A DNA stretch of 6,247 nt, taken from NCBI GenBank assembly GCA_036397475.1, contig DASWIV010000323.1, positions 1 to 6,247 of the forward strand, in the 5' to 3' direction. The notes beneath the pieces are model-generated. The model searched no databases. It was given only the letters and a program-made list of their open reading frames with translations, and was not told where the DNA came from. This document shows positions 1 through 6,247 of the stretch, one piece after another. Positions within the stretch are counted from its first letter, which is position 1. Every line of letters begins with the position of its first letter. The translations under genes were made by a program, and so were the position numbers. This stretch comes from DASWIV01 sp036397475. Lineage in GTDB: Bacteria; JAJVIF01; JAPKYR01.

Positions 1-2374
1 GCCGGCCATTGGAATCGGCGCTCAGTGCGGGATGGCTGGACTGGGTGTATCCGGTGCCGTCGAAGATTACTTCCGTGTCATCCCATGTATCGGTACCCTG
101 GTCTGTTTGCCTCAGGAGCTTGATCTGGTTTGAATTGGTAAAGTAAGCCATTACCAGCAAGTCGTCCTGGAAAGCCCATGAACGTGAGTGGCTGACTTCG
201 CCTGAGTTTGTAAGGGTATTCTGAATTACCGGACCTACCCAGGTGTAATTGGGAGTAGGTAACCTTAGCGAGTAAATCCCGGGCAGGTCCCCGCCGGGTG
301 CCCAGCCATCTCCGACGAGATACAGGAAAGCATCGTCCCCTATTATCTCTCCATTCTGATAGACCCTGGGCTGAAGATAATTGTAGTTGTACTGGGAATG
401 CCCATTAGGATAATGGTCAACATCCACACTGAAATATATGGTCCAGTGCTGCGCCAGTGCATACGATGTGTTATTGGAAGCGCCTGTCAGCTTGAGGCAA
501 TCCTTTCGAATATCCGGCTGTGAACCACCGGACGTAAAGAAACAGCCGCCTTCGCCGGTCCACGCGGAACCTGACAAAGTTCTTATGCTGACTTCTCTTG
601 CCTGGCCGGTAACCATTCCATGCCAGACTATATGAACCATTCCGTCAGGATCCTGGGATATAGCCGGCGAAAATTCATCCAGGAACTGGAGATATGTGAC
701 ATAACTGAACGTGACGGTTGAATTGTCAACCGACACCACATCCTGGAAATCCAGCTCAACCGGTGGACGGATAAGAAAGTATTCGTCTGATACGTCGTTC
801 TCTGAGCCAGCCGCATTTTTCACTCGTATTTTTGCGGTATCGGAACGCACTTTCTGGACCGGGCTCCAGGTGTACATGCCGGTGTTAGGAGTCGATGCGG
901 TAATCACGTTAATGTCCGTATTGAAATCGTCGGACGACCACTCAATAGACACATCTGTAATGGATGGATCGAGTGTTGTCCACTCGATATCGTAATCGAG
1001 CGTCATGTATGCGATCTCGCCGCCATTTGGATTGGTAACAATAAGAGGTGTTGGATTTTCGCCACCGACAGGCACATCGTACCTGAAATACGCCGCCAGG
1101 TTATCGTCGTTCGACGGTATCCCGGTTCCCACATCGAAAGTGGTCGGCGATGTCGGTTCCGCGATAAATAGTATCGGAAGATCGTTATTGCTAAGCGGGG
1201 TTACGCCTTCGATCTCAAATTCAACTATCGATGAAATGGAAGTTGTTCCCGGCTGCGCGTTTGCTTCTATGTAGGCTGAATCGAACTGGACAAAATTTCC
1301 GGGAATCAGTCCGGTAGGGCTGTCAATAACAATCCGGTTCAGGACATCCGTTATGGTGCCGCTCGTGATACCGAAAGTCCAGTCGAAGAACTCGATATCC
1401 AGTTTGATATTGCCGCCGCCTTCTGACCCGTTGTAATAAAGGGACGATTCGTCGTTAATTTTCATATAAATGGGTTCATCGGCGTTCGCGCTGTACGGGA
1501 AATCTCCGGGGACTTCCAGAATGTCAGGATTACCGGAAAGTGTGGAATCCGGCTCAACCCAGCTTGCCACAACAGCGTACTGGAATATGAGGGTTGGTTT
1601 TTCGCTGACAATTGGGAACTGGAGGTCGTATTGCCTGTGATTCAGGGACCCGGCCCTGAACGCTCCGCGGTCCGTCACATTGGACGGATCGGACGCGAAA
1701 AATTCGCCGACATCCTGGATTGCGTCCAGCTTGTCCGCGAAATATTTGTAGGCATTGATGGTTGAATTGAATAAACCGATGTCCGGAGTTCCCAGTTTTC
1801 CAGTTGTGAAATTGAGGATAGTTCCATTTTCGGGAAATTCAACTGGATTCATCCAGCGGGTATAACCATCCGGATTAAGCAGAATCGGCTGATCTCCACC
1901 AGCGGTGAACTGAAGGTCGGGATCGTAGTTTCCGAGCAGGCTTCCGGGTGTAATGAATACCCCCATGACGTCCCAGCCGGTGTACTGGTCAAATCCCGGG
2001 AAGGGATGGTCGAGGCCGACCTCGACACCGATCTTCCCCTCGCTGAACCAGTCGACAACGTCGTTCACCGATATCTGGAGGTTGGAAGGGTCACCCACAG
2101 GTTTTTGCAGGAACTGAACCACGTCGACCGTGTATTCAACTCCCCTGACAGGGATGACTTCAGCTTCCCATGTTTCGGTATTTATTTGGATTTCATAATA
2201 TCCCCAGATTGCCTTTGAGGCCTGGGTGTCGGGATTGAGTGCGGATGCGCCTGTTAAGTTCAGGCCCGGATTGAAATCATTGCCGGGAAGTACTGGCGAC
2301 GAATTTCCGGAACAGCCTAATGCTGCGATCAAAGCTATCAGCAGGATACTGAAAATTGTCCATCGCGTGCCCAT
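1..2374 (-). CDS. Large lipoprotein: unnamed N-terminal module, one Ig-like repeat, BNR-like propeller (3' end outside window)
   Basis: An uninterrupted frame runs from ATG at 2374 to the left edge (791 codons seen, no stop). The start is set by GGAG seven bases upstream and by a lipoprotein signal directly after it: a short basic start (TR), hydrophobic residues 6-19, then ALGC with the lipidated Cys at 21. Ser follows the Cys, so there is no Asp inner-membrane retention signal. Residues about 50-440 form a module shared with the plus-strand gene at 3088 (DVMGVF 135-140, LLNPDGYTRW 165-174, NAYKYFADKL 207-216, VVASW ending at 272). Residues 445-536 are one Ig-like repeat starting at PNGGE (449-453). 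From about 569 the sequence resembles BNR/Asp-box propellers (PAISQDPDGMVHIVWHG, and again PALSADSNG at the edge). No sialidase active site can be judged from this part. Its function is unknown; a surface-anchored binding or display role is an inference. It lies 65 bases after the heme-carrier-like gene on the same strand. Confidence 0.93.
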   Translation of the reverse strand, partial: MGTRWTIFSILLIALIAALGCSGNSSPVLPGNDFNPGLNLTGASALNPDTQASKAIWGYYEIQINTETWEAEVIPVRGVEYTVDVVQFLQKPVGDPSNLQISVNDVVDWFSEGKIGVEVGLDHPFPGFDQYTGWDVMGVFITPGSLLGNYDPDLQFTAGGDQPILLNPDGYTRWMNPVEFPENGTILNFTTGKLGTPDIGLFNSTINAYKYFADKLDAIQDVGEFFASDPSNVTDRGAFRAGSLNHRQYDLQFPIVSEKPTLIFQYAVVASWVEPDSTLSGNPDILEVPGDFPYSANADEPIYMKINDESSLYYNGSEGGGNIKLDIEFFDWTFGITSGTITDVLNRIVIDSPTGLIPGNFVQFDSAYIEANAQPGTTSISSIVEFEIEGVTPLSNNDLPILFIAEPTSPTTFDVGTGIPSNDDNLAAYFRYDVPVGGENPTPLIVTNPNGGEIAYMTLDYDIEWTTLDPSITDVSIEWSSDDFNTDINVITASTPNTGMYTWSPVQKVRSDTAKIRVKNAAGSENDVSDEYFLIRPPVELDFQDVVSVDNSTVTFSYVTYLQFLDEFSPAISQDPDGMVHIVWHGMVTGQAREVSIRTLSGSAWTGEGGCFFTSGGSQPDIRKDCLKLTGASNNTSYALAQHWTIYFSVDVDHYPNGHSQYNYNYLQPRVYQNGEIIGDDAFLYLVGDGWAPGGDLPGIYSLRLPTPNYTWVGPVIQNTLTNSGEVSHSRSWAFQDDLLVMAYFTNSNQIKLLRQTDQGTDTWDDTEVIFDGTGYTQSSHPALSADSNGR
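2..670 (-). repeat. BNR/Asp-box-like beta-propeller region, incomplete
   Basis: From residue 569 the protein has a strand pattern typical of sialidase-like propellers: SPAISQDPDGMVHIVWHG at 569-586 and a second start of the same kind, HPALSADSNG, in the last codons before the edge. Between them are blade-like stretches rich in W, Y and G, such as SHSRSWAFQDDLLVMAYF. The classic Asp-box S-x-D-x-G-x-x-W is not perfectly present in what I can read, so this is a fold-level suggestion. The rest of the propeller lies outside the window. Confidence 0.5.
767..1042 (-). repeat. Single PNGGE-type Ig-like repeat (Kre9/Knh1-like)
   Basis: Residues 445-536 of the left lipoprotein follow the pattern I-V-x-x-PNGGE, then IEW, IEWSSDDF, YTWSPV, AKIRV and a closing DVSDEYFLI. 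This matches bacterial beta-sandwich repeats usually annotated as Ser-Thr-rich GPI-anchored/Kre9-Knh1-like (assignment by pattern, not by search). The same unit occurs three times in the plus-strand gene. It separates the N-terminal module from the propeller-like part and probably acts as a spacer. Confidence 0.75.
2312..2374 (-). other. Lipoprotein signal peptide of the left gene
   Basis: Codons 1-21 encode a basic residue at position 4, a hydrophobic core rich in I, L and A, and a lipobox-like ALGC ending in Cys21. The -1 Gly and the small residues around it suit signal peptidase II. The mature protein would begin C-S-G-N and continue into a Ser/Pro/Asn-rich linker before the folded module. 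Confidence 0.85.
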
Positions 2375-2439
2375 GGTGTTCTCCAGGTAGAAATTTATTT
2401 GAGATATTAATCTGCGATAATATTACATCATTTGCTATT
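2375..2439. other. Short AT-rich intergenic gap between the two minus-strand genes
   Basis: The 65 bases between the heme-carrier-like stop and the left lipoprotein start are AT-rich. They contain a small inverted repeat, ATATTA at 2404-2409 and TAATAT at 2418-2423, with an 8-base loop. The stem has no G or C and no T tract follows, so it is not a convincing terminator. Read-through from the upstream gene is possible, but a separate promoter here cannot be excluded. Confidence 0.4.
2381..2384 (-). promoter_or_regulatory. Ribosome binding site of the left lipoprotein gene
   Basis: The minus strand reads CTGGAGAACACCATG, with GGAG six to seven bases before the ATG at 2374. It supports that start. 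Confidence 0.7.
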
Positions 2440-2967
2440 TCAGTTCAATCGGAATCCTGCCACCAGCTCATCAAATTTTGCCCTGAGCTCATTCGATGGA
2501 GCCTTTCCTCCGAATGTCAGGAAAACTTTGAATCCGGACCACCCGTCTGGATCGAAGAACTGGAAACTAAGCGTTTCGACATTATCGAAATGGCTGTTTT
2601 TGATCAGGGCGAAGACCGTATCTATCTGCATTTCACGGATATGCATATCGAGCGTATCTGTCTGGACATTGAGATAACCCATCGCTTCCGAAAATCCCCC
2701 GAATTCACCCTGGCACTCCATAACCGCAGCCTTGCTGGATACAAGCACAAACAATTTGCCCATGCCCTCGAATGAGCGGACGAGTTCTTTCCACCTTGCC
2801 TGGTCAAGTTCGACACACTTTTCACCGGGGTACACCCTGAAAATTTCGCGCTCGGGTACGTCGAATTCGCGAGCGAGCATAATGGTCATGGAGCCCTGAT
2901 TTTTGTCCAGAGCCCCTTCGACTTTGGTTCTAAGGTCGGAGAATTCCGCCTCAGTCATAACACACAT
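2440..2967 (-). CDS. ChuX/HutX-family cytosolic heme-carrier-like protein
   Basis: This is a complete 175-residue protein with a TGA stop. A longer frame opens at 3021, but ATG at 2967 is chosen because GGAGG lies seven bases before it; the extra 18 residues upstream have no ribosome site. The family (HutX of Vibrio, ChuX of enterobacteria, about 165 residues) binds heme in the cytoplasm and passes it to heme-degrading enzymes. The order of motifs matches by eye: an N-terminal helical part with VPEREIFRVYPG (37-48), RWKELVRSFEGMG (58-70), VMECQGEFG (82-90), GYLNV (97-101), a Met-His-Ile at 108-110 matching the family's G-H-I/L, LSFQFFDPDG (133-142) and FKVFL (146-150). His109 aligns with ChuX His98, a reported heme ligand. 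The position of ChuX His65 is Ser77 here (alignment from memory). No signal peptide or membrane segment is present. No heme oxygenase, HutW or transporter gene is in view, so the ligand may differ from heme. Confidence 0.85.
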   Translation of the reverse strand: MCVMTEAEFSDLRTKVEGALDKNQGSMTIMLAREFDVPEREIFRVYPGEKCVELDQARWKELVRSFEGMGKLFVLVSSKAAVMECQGEFGGFSEAMGYLNVQTDTLDMHIREMQIDTVFALIKNSHFDNVETLSFQFFDPDGWSGFKVFLTFGGKAPSNELRAKFDELVAGFRLN

Positions 2968-2974
2968 AAAGAAT

Positions 2975-2979
2975 CCTCC
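2975..2979 (-). promoter_or_regulatory. Strong ribosome binding site that fixes the heme-carrier-like start
   Basis: The minus strand reads TTGGAGGATTCTTTATG, a full GGAGG seven bases before ATG at 2967. It rules in favour of this ATG over the upstream ATG at 3021 and over the next one at 2958. Confidence 0.85.
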
Positions 2980-2989
2980 AATTAATATT

Positions 2990-3084
2990 GAATCTACGAA
3001 TAATGGGGGAAATATTACCATAGATGGTGAAAATCTCCGTTAATTAGTTTGAAATAATTTTAAGAGGATTTAAACTGTAGATTC
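2990..3084. repeat. 8-base inverted repeat spanning the divergent region
   Basis: GAATCTAC at 2990-2997 and its exact complement GTAGATTC at 3077-3084 lie 79 bases apart. One arm is 22 bases upstream of the heme-carrier-like start and the other is just before the plus-strand GTG. The position is suggestive of a shared operator, but a repeat of this length arises by chance in roughly one such region in ten. Confidence 0.3.
3049..3076 (+). promoter_or_regulatory. Candidate sigma70-like promoter for the plus-strand lipoprotein gene
   Basis: TTGAAA at 3049-3054 (five of six to TTGACA) is followed after 16 bases by TAAACT at 3071-3076 (four of six to TATAAT). Transcription would then begin only a few bases before the GTG at 3088, which would make the message leaderless or nearly so. 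AT-rich sequence gives chance matches easily, so this is weak. Confidence 0.3.
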
Positions 3085-3087
3085 CAC

Positions 3088-3159
3088 GTGATTAATTCGG
3101 ATTGGAAAATCGCATGGGTTAATGTCCTGTGCATCGTGTGCCTGTTTACTCTTTCGTGT
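3088..3159 (+). other. Lipoprotein signal peptide of the right gene
   Basis: Codons 1-24 (from GTG) give a short start with one Lys at 7, a hydrophobic core at 8-22, and TLSC with Cys24 as the expected lipidation site. Its end matches the left lipoprotein's signal (LGCSG versus LSCSG). Cys15 and Cys18 lie inside the membrane-spanning part and would be removed. Confidence 0.75.
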
Positions 3160-6100
3160 TCCGGAAAGGGAACGCCGTCGCAGCCCGATCTCACACAGAT
3201 GCCGGATAATTTCAGTGGGAGAAATTTGTCAAATGGATCGTCGACTCAATTATGGTGGGTTTGGGATGTCTCGATCAACACGGAAGAGAACCTGGTTGAA
3301 AATATCCCTGACCGCGGAACCCTTTTCACGTGCAACGTAACTCACTTCCTCGAAAGTCCCCAGTTGAAAATGGAAGCCGGGATTGTAGATCTTAACATCG
3401 ACGAAGATTCGATCGATGTGGTGCTCGACATCAGCCTGTCGAATCCTTTCCTGACTGAGCAGTACCGGGGATTCGACGTAATGGGTGTTTTTATGGGGGA
3501 TGGATCGGACGTGTTTCCGGGTCCTGATGGTTTCAGCATTCCAGGGGATGGCGGCCAGCTTCTTTTGAATCCCGATGGATACACTCGATGGTTCAATTTT
3601 CCCGAGTTCGCGGGAGCGGGATCGCAATGGGAGTTGTTCGGCTACAACGCCTTCGATTCGGGACCGTCTGCATATACCCCGGACGCGCAATTGAATCCGT
3701 ACAAATATTTCGCCGACGGGCTGGCCTCGGAAGAGAATCCCTTCGATTTTCTGATGTCGAATTCGGGGATGCGGGGGTCGTTCGGACCGGATGTTAAAAA
3801 TACCCGCAGGTATGAAATGACTTTTCCGCTGGATGCGGGAGTGACCTTTAAACTGGCGATTGTCGCACACTGGAAGCCGAATGTGAACATGCCGGACCCG
3901 CCGGAGAATGTGCAGGATTTCCCATTGGAAGCAAATTCGGATGAATCTCCGTTAGTGAAAATTACCGATGACAGCACGGCGTACTTCATCGACGATTTTG
4001 ATACAGGCGGGAATGTAAGGTTGAACATAAGCGTCTGGGACTGGGCAGCAATTATCCTGACGACGACTATCGACGAATATGAAATATTCTGCCACTCGGA
4101 GATTTTCGACGAGCCGTATGCAGTCGATATGACGCCGACATTTATAGGGAATTACTATCACACATTCAAAACCGCAATCCCGGTAAACGGATTGACGTCC
4201 ATGGACCCGATCCCGGTCTGGGTGGAGGTCAGGTATCCCGCCAAGGATTATTCAAATCCGTACGGTGTAAATAATGACGCGACCGGGAATCTTGCGAGTT
4301 ATTTTTATACGGAAGCAGCGGTCCACGACTTCAAACCTGTCTGGATAAATGTATTGCAGCCGAATGGGGGAGAACTGCTGGAGGTAGGGAAAAATTATGA
4401 ACTCAAATGGGAAACGGAAAATCTGAACGGAAATATTTTCATTCTGTATTCGTCGGACGATTTCAATTTCGACATTCATCCTGTCGCGGTGAATGAGGTG
4501 AACGACGGGAGTTTCATGTGGCAGGATATACCGGATTTTGTATCGAAGACTGTAAAGATGCGGGTAGCGTCGATGCTGAACTCGTCGACGTATGACGATT
4601 CGGACGACAATTTTGAAATATTTGACTCGACTGAGCCGTTTATACGGGTCGTGCGTCCGAACGGCGGCGAACTCTGGAAGGCGGGAACGGCACGTAAGAT
4701 CAGATGGGTTTCGAAGAATGTACAGGGGAATGTGTATGTCGAATATTCGAAGGACGATTTCGCTACAGATTTTCATATCATCGCGATCGATGTCCCGAAT
4801 GCCAATGAATCAGAATTTTTGTGGAATGATATTCCGGACGATCTGAGTGAGACCGTGAAGGTCAGGATCAGCTCGATGGTCGAGCCAGGGATCAACGATA
4901 TGTCGGACGATTATTTTACGATCGACGATCCCCCGATCGAGGTGCTCTCACCCGACGGCGGCGAGGAATGGAAAGCCGGCAGCGACCATTTTATCGAATG
5001 GGAAACCCTTGATTTCGAGGGAACTTTGAAGATCGAATACTCGAAGGACCATTTCGTATCGGATTTTCATACTATCGCGGAAAATATGGTAGATACCGGG
5101 TCGTACGAGTGGGTGGATATCCCTAACGATCCGACAATGACGGCGCGGGTAAGAATAAGCTCGACAGCTGATCCATCAGTCAGGGATATTTCCGACGATA
5201 CCTTCAGTATCGAGGAATCGGGATGGGGATTAAATTTCGGGGGAGTTGAAAACGAAAATATCTACGATCTCGATGTAGATGGATCTGGAAATATCTATGT
5301 CTGCGGGATTTTTCTCGGCTCGAATGTGGACTTCAATCCCGAGCCTGGTGTCGAGGATTACCACACATCGAAAGGCGGATCGGATATTTTCCTTACAAAA
5401 TTCAATTCTCTTGCGGAGTATGAATGGACACTCACGTGGGGAGGGTCATCGTTCGACCGCGGATACTCACTCGCAGCAGATGACGATGGAAATATTCTTG
5501 TGACCGGAACATTTAAGGGCACAAATGTCGATTTTGACCCGGATCCGTCGATCACCCAGAAGGACCTGCACTCAGCGGTGGGCAGCCACGATGTTTTCGT
5601 GAGCAAATTTGACGGGACCGGTGATTTTGTCTGGGCAAAAACTTTTGGAGGACCGCTTGAGGAAACCGGGCTTGGGGTCAACACGGATCAATTCGGGAAT
5701 GTGTACCTCACCGGACAATACAGGGGGGATGTCGACCTTGATCCCGGTGCCGGAACTGATACAAAGACAGGCTACGGTGCCGGCGACATTTATCTCATTT
5801 CTCTCGACTCAAACGGCGATTATATCTGGGGGAATTCGTGGGGAGGCGGAAGCCTTGAAGAAACGAACGATGTCGGCTACGAGGTCGCGGTGGGAGATTA
5901 TGGAGATCTTTGGGTGACCGGAAATGTCGGTGGAACAGATATCGATTTCGATCCCGATGAATTAGACTCATTCCTCCTGAGTGCTGTCGATGGCAGCGAC
6001 GCGTTTATATCGAAATTCGACCTCTCAGGAAATTTTGTGTTCGCCGGATTGTGGGGAGGATTTCTGGACGATTACGGATTCGGGCTGGACACAGATTCGG

Positions 6101-6247
6101 ATGGAAATGTATACGTAACCGGAAGGTATGAGGGAATTGTCGATTTCGATCCCGGTCCGGGCGCCGAGCCGTACATTTCGAACGGCGAAGGCTACGACGC
6201 TTACCTCAGTAAATTTAACCTGATAGGGACGCATTTATGGACCCGTG
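3088..6247 (+). CDS. Large lipoprotein: unnamed N-terminal module, three Ig-like repeats, SBBP propeller (3' end outside window)
   Basis: An open frame runs from the TAA at 3061 to the right edge. GTG at 3088 is the only usual start before the signal peptide; the first in-frame ATG (3199) would remove it. No good ribosome site precedes the GTG (AGAGGA is about 20 bases away), so the exact start is less sure than the frame. From the GTG, 1053 residues are seen. Residues 8-22 are hydrophobic and end in LSC, with the lipidated Cys at 24 followed by Ser. Residues about 50-420 match the left lipoprotein: DVMGVF 130-135, LLLNPDGYTRW 158-168, NPYKYFADGL 203-212, IVAHW ending at 262. Three Ig-like repeats start at PNGGE 425, PNGGE 524 and PDGGE 622. 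From W713 there are SBBP-type propeller repeats with a period of 65-71 residues. The protein is rich in Asp and Glu. It is likely exported and surface-anchored; its ligand or role is unknown. It is transcribed away from the other two genes. Confidence 0.92.
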   Translation, partial: MINSDWKIAWVNVLCIVCLFTLSCSGKGTPSQPDLTQMPDNFSGRNLSNGSSTQLWWVWDVSINTEENLVENIPDRGTLFTCNVTHFLESPQLKMEAGIVDLNIDEDSIDVVLDISLSNPFLTEQYRGFDVMGVFMGDGSDVFPGPDGFSIPGDGGQLLLNPDGYTRWFNFPEFAGAGSQWELFGYNAFDSGPSAYTPDAQLNPYKYFADGLASEENPFDFLMSNSGMRGSFGPDVKNTRRYEMTFPLDAGVTFKLAIVAHWKPNVNMPDPPENVQDFPLEANSDESPLVKITDDSTAYFIDDFDTGGNVRLNISVWDWAAIILTTTIDEYEIFCHSEIFDEPYAVDMTPTFIGNYYHTFKTAIPVNGLTSMDPIPVWVEVRYPAKDYSNPYGVNNDATGNLASYFYTEAAVHDFKPVWINVLQPNGGELLEVGKNYELKWETENLNGNIFILYSSDDFNFDIHPVAVNEVNDGSFMWQDIPDFVSKTVKMRVASMLNSSTYDDSDDNFEIFDSTEPFIRVVRPNGGELWKAGTARKIRWVSKNVQGNVYVEYSKDDFATDFHIIAIDVPNANESEFLWNDIPDDLSETVKVRISSMVEPGINDMSDDYFTIDDPPIEVLSPDGGEEWKAGSDHFIEWETLDFEGTLKIEYSKDHFVSDFHTIAENMVDTGSYEWVDIPNDPTMTARVRISSTADPSVRDISDDTFSIEESGWGLNFGGVENENIYDLDVDGSGNIYVCGIFLGSNVDFNPEPGVEDYHTSKGGSDIFLTKFNSLAEYEWTLTWGGSSFDRGYSLAADDDGNILVTGTFKGTNVDFDPDPSITQKDLHSAVGSHDVFVSKFDGTGDFVWAKTFGGPLEETGLGVNTDQFGNVYLTGQYRGDVDLDPGAGTDTKTGYGAGDIYLISLDSNGDYIWGNSWGGGSLEETNDVGYEVAVGDYGDLWVTGNVGGTDIDFDPDELDSFLLSAVDGSDAFISKFDLSGNFVFAGLWGGFLDDYGFGLDTDSDGNVYVTGRYEGIVDFDPGPGAEPYISNGEGYDAYLSKFNLIGTHLWTR
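4345..5217 (+). repeat. Three tandem PNGGE-type Ig-like repeats, period 98-99 residues
   Basis: The units begin near 4345, 4642 and 4936, with P(N/D)GGE at residues 425, 524 and 622. Each carries the same ordered landmarks: P(N/D)GGE, a strand ending KW, RW or EW, YS(S/K)D(D/H)F-x-x-D(I/F)H, W-x-DIP, V(K/R)(M/V/I)R(V/I)(A/S)S, and a closing D(D/M/I)SDD-x-F. They resemble bacterial Kre9/Knh1-like Ig-fold repeats. Units 2 and 3 are the more alike (both have WKAG after the GGE). They probably act as a stalk between the N-terminal module and the propeller. Confidence 0.8.
5224..6247 (+). repeat. SBBP-type beta-propeller repeats (five complete, sixth begun)
   Basis: Repeats begin at residues W713, W780, W849, W914, F985 and W1051. 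Each reads W-x-x-x-(F/W)GG, then D-x-x-GN(I/V)Y(V/L)TG-x-(F/Y)-x-G, an acidic (V/I)D(F/L)(D/N)P, and finally D(A/I/V)(F/Y)(L/V/I)(S/T)KF(D/N)-x-x-G, allowing for variation. This is the beta-propeller repeat of the SBBP family found in secreted bacterial proteins. Repeat 4 has the most diverged middle (DYGDLWVTG) and repeat 5 begins with Phe instead of Trp. A seven-bladed ring would need more than this window shows. Confidence 0.85.

Larger units (their letters stand above)
2968..3087. promoter_or_regulatory. Divergent intergenic control region
   Basis: These 120 AT-rich bases separate the minus-strand heme-carrier-like gene from the plus-strand lipoprotein gene, so promoters in both directions are expected here or just inside the genes. 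On the minus strand AT-rich hexamers such as TATGGT and TAATAT occur, but none has a convincing -35 partner, so I do not call one. A plus-strand candidate and an inverted repeat are listed separately. Confidence 0.6.

Noticed and set aside
2404..2423. ATATTA/TAATAT inverted repeat as a terminator after the heme-carrier-like gene
   Set aside because: The stem is six A-T pairs with no G-C pair and no T tract on the minus strand, too weak for an intrinsic terminator.
2356..2775. 139-codon open frame on the plus strand
   Set aside because: It overlaps the well-supported heme-carrier-like gene and the start of the left lipoprotein on the opposite strand, and shows no family resemblance.
2968..3021. 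Longer 193-residue form of the heme-carrier-like protein starting at 3021
   Set aside because: The additional 18 residues have no ribosome site in front and would place the strong GGAGG at 2975-2979 inside the coding sequence. Family length also fits the shorter form.
3122..3340. ATG-started frame beginning with a Cys-rich hydrophobic stretch, inside the right lipoprotein signal region
   Set aside because: It is in a different frame, turns into Arg-rich sequence and stops. The hydrophobic start is a shadow of the real signal peptide, and the real frame continues for over 1000 codons with domain homology.
3250..3870. 206-codon open frame on the minus strand opposite the right lipoprotein gene
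   Set aside because: It lies antisense to the conserved N-terminal module. Its product is rich in Arg, His and Ile with no recognisable domain, as expected from a shadow of Asp-, Glu- and Asn-rich coding sequence. The plus strand here has clear homology to the left gene.
4252..4776. 174-codon open frame on the minus strand
   Set aside because: It is antisense to the Ig-like repeats, its product is Arg/Ile/Tyr-rich and low in complexity, and it has no convincing ribosome site. It is a shadow frame.

Overview
This window carries three genes and no mobile element, RNA gene or CRISPR array that I could find. It looks like the chromosome of a Gram-negative-type bacterium: two proteins have lipoprotein signal peptides, GGAGG-type ribosome binding sites are present, and base composition is near balanced. 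Large secreted proteins built from Ig-like and beta-propeller repeats are common in poorly cultured bacterial phyla and in Bacteroidota and Planctomycetota relatives. I cannot place the organism more precisely, and no transfer signature is visible.

Layout: (1) 1-2374, minus strand, the first 791 residues of a lipoprotein that runs off the left edge. It has a lipoprotein signal, a roughly 430-residue N-terminal module, one PNGGE-type Ig-like repeat, and then BNR/Asp-box-like propeller sequence. (2) 2375-2439, a 65-base gap. (3) 2440-2967, minus strand, a complete 175-residue ChuX/HutX-family heme-carrier-like protein. (4) 2968-3087, a 120-base divergent intergenic region that must hold the control signals for both directions. 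(5) 3088-6247, plus strand, the first 1053 residues of a second lipoprotein that runs off the right edge. It has a lipoprotein signal, a diverged copy of the same N-terminal module, three PNGGE-type Ig-like repeats, and then at least five SBBP-type propeller repeats.

The main result is that the two outer genes are paralogues. Their first ~430 residues share the same ordered landmarks (DVMGVF, LLNPDGYTRW, N-x-YKYFAD-x-L, a VAxW strand) at nearly the same spacing, but they carry different C-terminal propellers. I do not recognise this N-terminal module as a named family. They look like large surface-anchored or exported lipoproteins with binding or display roles. The heme-carrier-like gene sits between them and reads in the same direction as the left lipoprotein gene. 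Whether heme has anything to do with the lipoproteins cannot be told from this window.
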